Of a DNA stretch of 64,000 nucleotides, positions 59,960 to 64,000 are shown piece after piece (within the stretch, counting starts at the first letter, position 1; each line of letters opens with the position of its first letter). Made by a program: the position numbers and the translations under genes. The notes under the pieces are model-generated. The model saw only the letters and a program-made list of their open reading frames with translations. It had not been told where the DNA came from and searched no databases. The stretch comes from Hymenobacter arizonensis (GTDB lineage Bacteria; Bacteroidota; Bacteroidia; Cytophagales; Hymenobacteraceae): positions 1,116,001 through 1,180,000 of the forward strand of contig NZ_FOXS01000001.1 of NCBI RefSeq assembly GCF_900115775.1, given 5' to 3'.

Positions 59960-60052
59960 CCGGTCCGACCGCCCTAGGCGGTCCGACCGGTTGAAGAAGA
60001 CCCGATTAGTTGTTACGACAACTGGTCGGACCGCCTAGGGCGGTCGGACTGG
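59960..60052. repeat. Palindromic repeat, family F
   Basis: CCGGTCCGACCGCCCTAGGC... and ...GCCTAGGGCGGTCGGACTGG enclose a 40-base loop. Each arm is itself palindromic around CCTAGG. Single copy in this window. Confidence 0.85.
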
Positions 60053-60120
60053 CAGTACGGTTACATGTGCACACCCACTCTATTAACACCCCACATACAT
60101 TTAACTTAATGCACTTAAAA

Positions 60121-60153
60121 CAAAAAAGCCGCTCAAATCGGGCGGCTTTTTTG
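60121..60153. terminator. Bidirectional terminator near the helicase 3' end
   Basis: AAAAAAGCCGC-N9-GCGGCTTTTTT with A-runs and T-runs on either side. On the minus strand it ends the helicase transcript. Confidence 0.75.
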
Positions 60154-60226
60154 TTTTAACCTAACATATTTTCACCTAACGACTCACTTCAGCTGGATAA
60201 TCCAGAGTCACCTACATAAATAAGGT

Positions 60227-62260
60227 CTACTCATCGAAGCTTTCGTTGCGGGGAGCACGGGGAGCGCGAGGCGTTTCGTACTCGCGGGGCGTGCCGTAGC
60301 TGGGCTTGTTGCCATAGCTGGGCTTGTCGCCGTAGCTGCCTTTGTTGGCGCCGTAGCTGGGCTTGTTGCCGTAGCCGCTGCCGCCTTCGCGGTTGCCATA
60401 TGCAGGCTTGTTGCCGTAGCTGGGGCGGTCGCCACCGTCGCGGTTGCCTTTGTAGCCACCGCCGTAGCCGCCTTCGCGGCGCTCGCCGCCACCGTAGCTG
60501 CTGCCACCGCGGTTGCCACCTTTGTAGCCACCGCCGTAGCCGCCCTCACGACGCTCGCCGCCGCTGAACGGACGACGCTCGCGGTCGCCCCCGAAGCCGC
60601 CGGGACCACCACCCGAACCACCGGTCCGGCTGAAGCCTTCTTCTTTAGCTGCGCCCTCCTGAACCGGAGTGGCAATGCTGAAGCTTACGGGCGTGCCCTG
60701 GATGCTGGTGCGGCCCAGCTTGCCCACAATCTCGTCGGCGTATTCCGATGGTACTTCCACAAAGCTGAACTTGTCGTAGAGGGCGATGTCGCCTACTTTG
60801 GCACCGGTCAGGTTGCTCGACTCGGCAATCAGGTCCACGATGTCGCGGGGGTGAATCCGGTCTTTCTTGCCCATGGTTACGAACAGACGCGTGTAGCCGG
60901 GGCGAGCCGTACCGGCTGCCTTGCTGGCATCGAGGCTCTGCTGAGCACTCTTGTCCTCCTTCATGGTCATCTTCAACAGCGCCGCAGCGATGTCGAGCGA
61001 CGTGATTTCTTCACCCTGGTCGAGCAGGCGCTGCACGCGGCCCACGTACTTATCAAGGTTGCCTTTCTCGATAATCTCCTTGATTTGGTTCAGGAACAGC
61101 GTGGTTTTCACCTCCGATACGTCGGCAAACGACGGTACCTGCTCCAGTTTAATCTGAGCCTTGGTGAAGCGCATGATGTCGCGCAGCTTATAGATGTCGC
61201 GGCCGCTCACAAACGTGAAGGCTTTGCCTGACTTGCCAGCGCGGCCGGTGCGGCCGATGCGGTGCACGTAGTATTCTTCGTCGGCGGGCAGGTCGTAGTT
61301 CACTACGGCTTCCACGTTGTCCACGTCGATACCACGGGCAGCTACGTCGGTAGCTACCAGCACTTCAATGGTCGTCTTGCGGAACTTGTCGAGAGTATTC
61401 TGACGCTGCTGCTGGCCCATGTCGCCGTGCAGGCCTTCGGCGAAATAGCCTTTGGCTTGCAAGTCAGCTACGATTTCGTCCACCATGCGCTTGGTGTTGG
61501 CGAAAACGATGGTCGACTTCAGGTTGTACATATCGAGCAAACGGGTTAGCACGTCCTTTTTCTGGGGACCACGAACTTCGTAGTAGCTCTGCTCGATGTT
61601 GGTCACCGTCATCGTCTGGTGGTTCACCTTTACTACCTGCGGGTCGCGCTGGTACTTCTTGGTGAGCTCCATGATGGGCTTGCTCATCGTGGCCGAGAAG
61701 AACACCGTCTGGCGCTCCTTCGGCATCTTGCTCAGAATGAACTCGATGTCGTCGCGGAAGCCCATGTCGAGCATTTCGTCGGCTTCATCAAGAATGATTT
61801 TGGTGGTGTTCTCCAGCTTCAGGGTGCCACGCTCGATGTGGTCCATGATGCGGCCAGGCGTGCCGATAACAATCTGCACACCACGCTCCAGGGCGCGGAG
61901 CTGACGGTCATAGGGGCTGCCACCGTAGATAGGCACCACCATCAAACCACGCTTGTATTTGCCGAGCTTCTGGATTTCGCCCGACACCTGTACCGCGAGC
62001 TCGCGGGTGGGGCAGAGCACCAATACTTGTACGTCGCGGCTGTCGGCATCCACGCCGTCGATGGCGGGAATGGAGAAAGCAGCGGTTTTGCCGGTACCCG
62101 TCTGGGCCTGGCCGATAACATCTTTGCCCGCGAGCAGCACGGGGATAGCAGCAGCCTGAATGGCCGAAGCTTCTTCGTAGCCCATCTCGGTGATGGCGCG
62201 TTGTACTTCCTCAGAGAGGTTCAGTTCGTCAAAACGAACTACAATTTTTTCAGCTTCCAT
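60227..62260 (-). CDS. DEAD-box RNA helicase, CsdA/DeaD-like, with RGG-type tail
   Basis: 677 residues. Helicase motifs: AQTGTGKTAAF, PTRELAVQV, ILDEADEMLDMGF, FSATM, LVATDVAARGID, HRIGRTGRAG. Residues about 465-545 form a DbpA-type RNA-binding domain (RLFVTMGKKDRIHPRDIVDL). From residue about 550 the tail is built of repeats: YGGGERREGGYGGGYKG twice, then GNKPSYG-like heptads at least five times. It remodels structured RNA and ribosome precursors, often at low temperature. The leader is long (see 62261-62740). Confidence 0.93.
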   Translation of the reverse strand: MEAEKIVVRFDELNLSEEVQRAITEMGYEEASAIQAAAIPVLLAGKDVIGQAQTGTGKTAAFSIPAIDGVDADSRDVQVLVLCPTRELAVQVSGEIQKLGKYKRGLMVVPIYGGSPYDRQLRALERGVQIVIGTPGRIMDHIERGTLKLENTTKIILDEADEMLDMGFRDDIEFILSKMPKERQTVFFSATMSKPIMELTKKYQRDPQVVKVNHQTMTVTNIEQSYYEVRGPQKKDVLTRLLDMYNLKSTIVFANTKRMVDEIVADLQAKGYFAEGLHGDMGQQQRQNTLDKFRKTTIEVLVATDVAARGIDVDNVEAVVNYDLPADEEYYVHRIGRTGRAGKSGKAFTFVSGRDIYKLRDIMRFTKAQIKLEQVPSFADVSEVKTTLFLNQIKEIIEKGNLDKYVGRVQRLLDQGEEITSLDIAAALLKMTMKEDKSAQQSLDASKAAGTARPGYTRLFVTMGKKDRIHPRDIVDLIAESSNLTGAKVGDIALYDKFSFVEVPSEYADEIVGKLGRTSIQGTPVSFSIATPVQEGAAKEEGFSRTGGSGGGPGGFGGDRERRPFSGGERREGGYGGGYKGGNRGGSSYGGGERREGGYGGGYKGNRDGGDRPSYGNKPAYGNREGGSGYGNKPSYGANKGSYGDKPSYGNKPSYGTPREYETPRAPRAPRNESFDE

Positions 62261-62740
62261 GAATGTGGAATTGGTAAAGGGGTAAGAGACTCGCTCCGAA
62301 AACAGCCGTACTCAGCGACGTTTCCCCTCCTTCTACCTTGTCACAATCAGGCGGGAAAAACAACCAAAAAACTATGCGGCCAATGCGTATTGCCTCTTCT
62401 AGGCTTGCGCGGACTTAGGGCCGTCCTCAAATGCGGGTGCAAAGGTACGGACTTTAAATCGCAATAGCTAAGGTGTACGGGAAATGATTTCGAGCGTCTC
62501 AGCATACAAGCACTTATTGTGCGTGTTGCTGAGTTGCCTCAAGCATATTGCTGACGAAATAATTCCATAGCCGGATATGCGCGGCAAGTTCAGAAGGCTA
62601 CGGTTTTACAGCTTACGCGGAAGCTGTGAATGCTTACTCATTGAGTATGACGTAACTTCTTCTTTCAGGACAGAGAAACTAAAGGGCACAAAAAAAAGCC
62701 CACCAAAGGCAGGCTTTCTTAATACAAAGCTAAGGCAGGA
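62261..62740 (-). promoter_or_regulatory. 480-base region: helicase promoter and leader, cold-shock gene terminator
   Basis: No protein gene. On the minus strand TACCTTTG (62440-62447) is an exact -7 element, giving the helicase gene a leader of about 175 bases. A TTG lies only 14 bases upstream of it, closer than usual. The terminator of the cold-shock gene occupies 62695-62717. The part between 62470 and 62680 shows nothing I can name. Confidence 0.5.
62695..62717 (-). terminator. Intrinsic terminator of the cold-shock gene
   Basis: On the minus strand AAAGCCTGCC-TTT-GGTGGGCTTT followed by TTTTTG. Confidence 0.8.
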
Positions 62741-62935
62741 CTAAACCAGCGATACTTTAACAGCATTCGGGCCTTTTTTGCCCTGAGCTACTTCAAATTG
62801 AACTTTGTCGTTTTCGCGAATCGAGCTTACTTGCAGGTCGCTGATGTGTACGAAAATGTCTTCGCCAGTTTCGTCGTTTTTGATGAAACCAAAGCCTTTG
62901 GTCTCATTAAAGAATTTTACCGTTCCGGTGGGCAT
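62741..62935 (-). CDS. Cold-shock protein, CspA family
   Basis: 64 residues, the usual length. RNA-binding motifs RNP1 (KGFGFI) and RNP2 (DIFVHI) are present, with TGTVKFFNETKGFGFIKND at the start and VAQGKKGPNAVKV at the end. It binds single-stranded RNA and prevents secondary structure. A textbook Bacteroidota promoter lies upstream (62999-63028). Neighbour to a cold-type DEAD-box helicase gene on the same strand, each with its own signals. Confidence 0.95.
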   Translation of the reverse strand: MPTGTVKFFNETKGFGFIKNDETGEDIFVHISDLQVSSIRENDKVQFEVAQGKKGPNAVKVSLV

Positions 62936-62998
62936 GGTGGTTGTGTTGTGGTTTCCCTAAGCTTTTGGGCCACCGTGGCTTGGTTTCTTAGGTTGCGT

Positions 62999-63028
62999 CA
63001 AAGATAGGCAGAAATTCTAAACCACCAA
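62999..63028 (-). promoter_or_regulatory. Promoter of the cold-shock gene (TTG-N19-TATCTTTG)
   Basis: On the minus strand TTG (63026-63028), 19 bases, then TATCTTTG (62999-63006). This is the consensus arrangement for the primary Bacteroidota sigma factor. The leader is about 55 bases. Confidence 0.75.
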
Positions 63029-63090
63029 GTCGATAGCTATTTTTTTGAATGGATGCCGACCTTTGCCCGCTCCTTCCCTACCCAATAGCT

Positions 63091-63501
63091 ATGTCAGACG
63101 TTCCAGCCAACACTTTCTCGCATGAATTTCAGGTTCCAGCAAGCGCTATAGATGCGCTTGGACACGCTAATAATGTGGAGTATGTGCGCTGGGTGCAGGA
63201 CGTAGCTGGGGCCCACTGGTTAAGTATTTGCCCACCAGAAAAACACGAAGCGTACATATGGGTAGTGCGCGAACACCGCATTCGCTACAAGCAGTCCGCC
63301 TTTTTGGATGAAACGCTGCGGGCCACCACTTGGGTTGGCGAAACCAGTGGGGCTACTTCGCTCCGCTTAACCACAATTACCCGCGTTGCTGATAATGTGC
63401 TGCTGTGCGAGGCAGAAACTACCTGGGTGTTGCTGGACCCCAAGAGCGGCCGGCCGGTGCGGGTGACGCCCGAGATGGTGGAGTGGTTGAGGCCGAACTG
63501 A
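63091..63501 (+). CDS. Acyl-CoA thioesterase, 4HBT hotdog family
   Basis: 136 residues from the ATG at 63091; an earlier in-frame ATG at 63049 overlaps the promoter region. The core is a hotdog fold of the YbgC/4HBT type: DALGHANNVEYVRWVQDVAG with Asp and His-Ala-Asn-Asn near the active site, HRIRYKQSAFLDETLRATTW, and EAETTWVLLDPKSGRPVRV. It hydrolyses short acyl-CoA or acyl-ACP thioesters. Substrate not decided. Confidence 0.9.
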   Translation: MSDVPANTFSHEFQVPASAIDALGHANNVEYVRWVQDVAGAHWLSICPPEKHEAYIWVVREHRIRYKQSAFLDETLRATTWVGETSGATSLRLTTITRVADNVLLCEAETTWVLLDPKSGRPVRVTPEMVEWLRPN

Positions 63502-63543
63502 GTTCTATTTGAGCTTTGTAACATTCAAAATAGATAATTATGC

Positions 63544-64000
63544 ATGTCTATGCCCTTCGTATTACTGTTCCAATTAGTACTGCTTACATCTTTTCAAAGC
63601 AGTTCTAATGGACATCAAGGAGTGTGGAAAGTTATTAGCGTCAAGAATACAAAGCTGGAACTAGGGACGGTGAAAAGCAGCCTCAAAGATTTTCATAAAA
63701 TCAGACAGCGCTACATTGGTGATAACTTCAGCATCGAAAGCAACTCATTGAGTTTTCCCGAAAAGCTCAATGAAAAGGATGGTTATGGTAAAATATCAAA
63801 CCTGGTCGGGCAAGCCACTTTTAAAAAAGTCACTGACAATGATGCAATGAAACGTTGGCCGGGTGATGAATTAACCTGTAATTACAAATCAGAAAACACT
63901 TGTCTTGTAAGCGATTCATTCATGAAGCTACTTGGCAATTCATCTAATGATTTGATGGTTATTACTTACCAAAGTAATAACCCCAATAATTTCGTAGCTA
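63544..64000 (+). CDS. Unrecognised exported protein, cut by window end
   Basis: Open frame of 152 codons from the ATG at 63544 to the edge (a second ATG at 63550). A signal peptide is likely (FVLLFQLVLLTSFQSS). The mature part has charged and Asn/Ser-rich segments (GVWKVISVKNTKLELG, RQRYIGDNFSIES). Codons are notably more A/T-rich than in the preceding gene, which may mean recent transfer. No family recognised, and the C-terminus is missing. Confidence 0.6.
   Translation, partial: MSMPFVLLFQLVLLTSFQSSSNGHQGVWKVISVKNTKLELGTVKSSLKDFHKIRQRYIGDNFSIESNSLSFPEKLNEKDGYGKISNLVGQATFKKVTDNDAMKRWPGDELTCNYKSENTCLVSDSFMKLLGNSSNDLMVITYQSNNPNNFVA

Noticed and set aside
61619..62467. Open frame of 282 codons on the plus strand
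   Set aside because: Antisense to the CsdA-like helicase gene and its leader, with typical shadow composition.

Overview
The window looks like chromosome of a GC-rich Bacteroidota bacterium of the Cytophagales, most likely Hymenobacter or a close relative. This is an inference. It rests on TTG/TAnnTTTG promoters of the Bacteroidota type, start codons without Shine-Dalgarno boxes, many short lipoproteins, and families common in that group (NIPSNAP, META, DUF3127, PA2169-type four-helix bundle). I found no rRNA, tRNA, CRISPR array, prophage or intact insertion sequence.

Layout. 1-6000: small lipoproteins, a PanE-type reductase, a lysophospholipase-like hydrolase, DUF1810 and GNAT genes. 6079-19612: RNA-repair region, with two RlaP-type nucleotidyltransferases (6079-7980), then peptidases and an SDR enzyme, then polynucleotide kinase-phosphatase-ligase (Pnkp, 13665-16454) and Hen1 methyltransferase (17331-18839). 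An AT-rich DUF3800 gene is wedged between Pnkp and Hen1. 19949-25053: a PhoX-like lipoprotein, an imelysin-like/cytochrome c peroxidase fusion and a GH1 glycosidase. 25314-27552: a three-gene envelope operon (small membrane protein, LpxH-like phosphoesterase, glycosyltransferase). 28496-28780: a compact locus for a 39-residue membrane peptide. 30000-38500: Nudix, HAD, RhlE helicase, an Ala/Pro-rich XRE regulator with its own divergent promoter region, and an L,D-transpeptidase. 38855-44118: M1 peptidase, cyanophycinase, aldo/keto reductase and isoaspartyl peptidase; the cyanophycinase and isoaspartyl peptidase together suggest turnover of beta-aspartyl peptides. 45826-52885: an amidoligase cluster of esterases, two ATP-grasp proteins, a GCS2 carboxylate-amine ligase and a glutamine amidotransferase. 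52979-64000: housekeeping and stress genes, a CsdA-like helicase, a cold-shock protein and a thioesterase.

The most unusual structure is a set of dispersed palindromic repeats in at least six families. One family (CCTCACCCCC...) sits in frame inside both pnkp and hen1, where it encodes an extra 36-37 residue Pro/Gly/Ser/Arg-rich segment in each partner of the same RNA-repair complex. The same family occurs twice between genes, once with a second repeat family nested in its loop. Two families show matched changes on both arms between copies, so the hairpin appears to be conserved. The amidoligase cluster is the best candidate for an incompletely described biosynthetic system. One of its ATP-grasp enzymes carries a histone-H1-like Lys/Ala/Pro tail.
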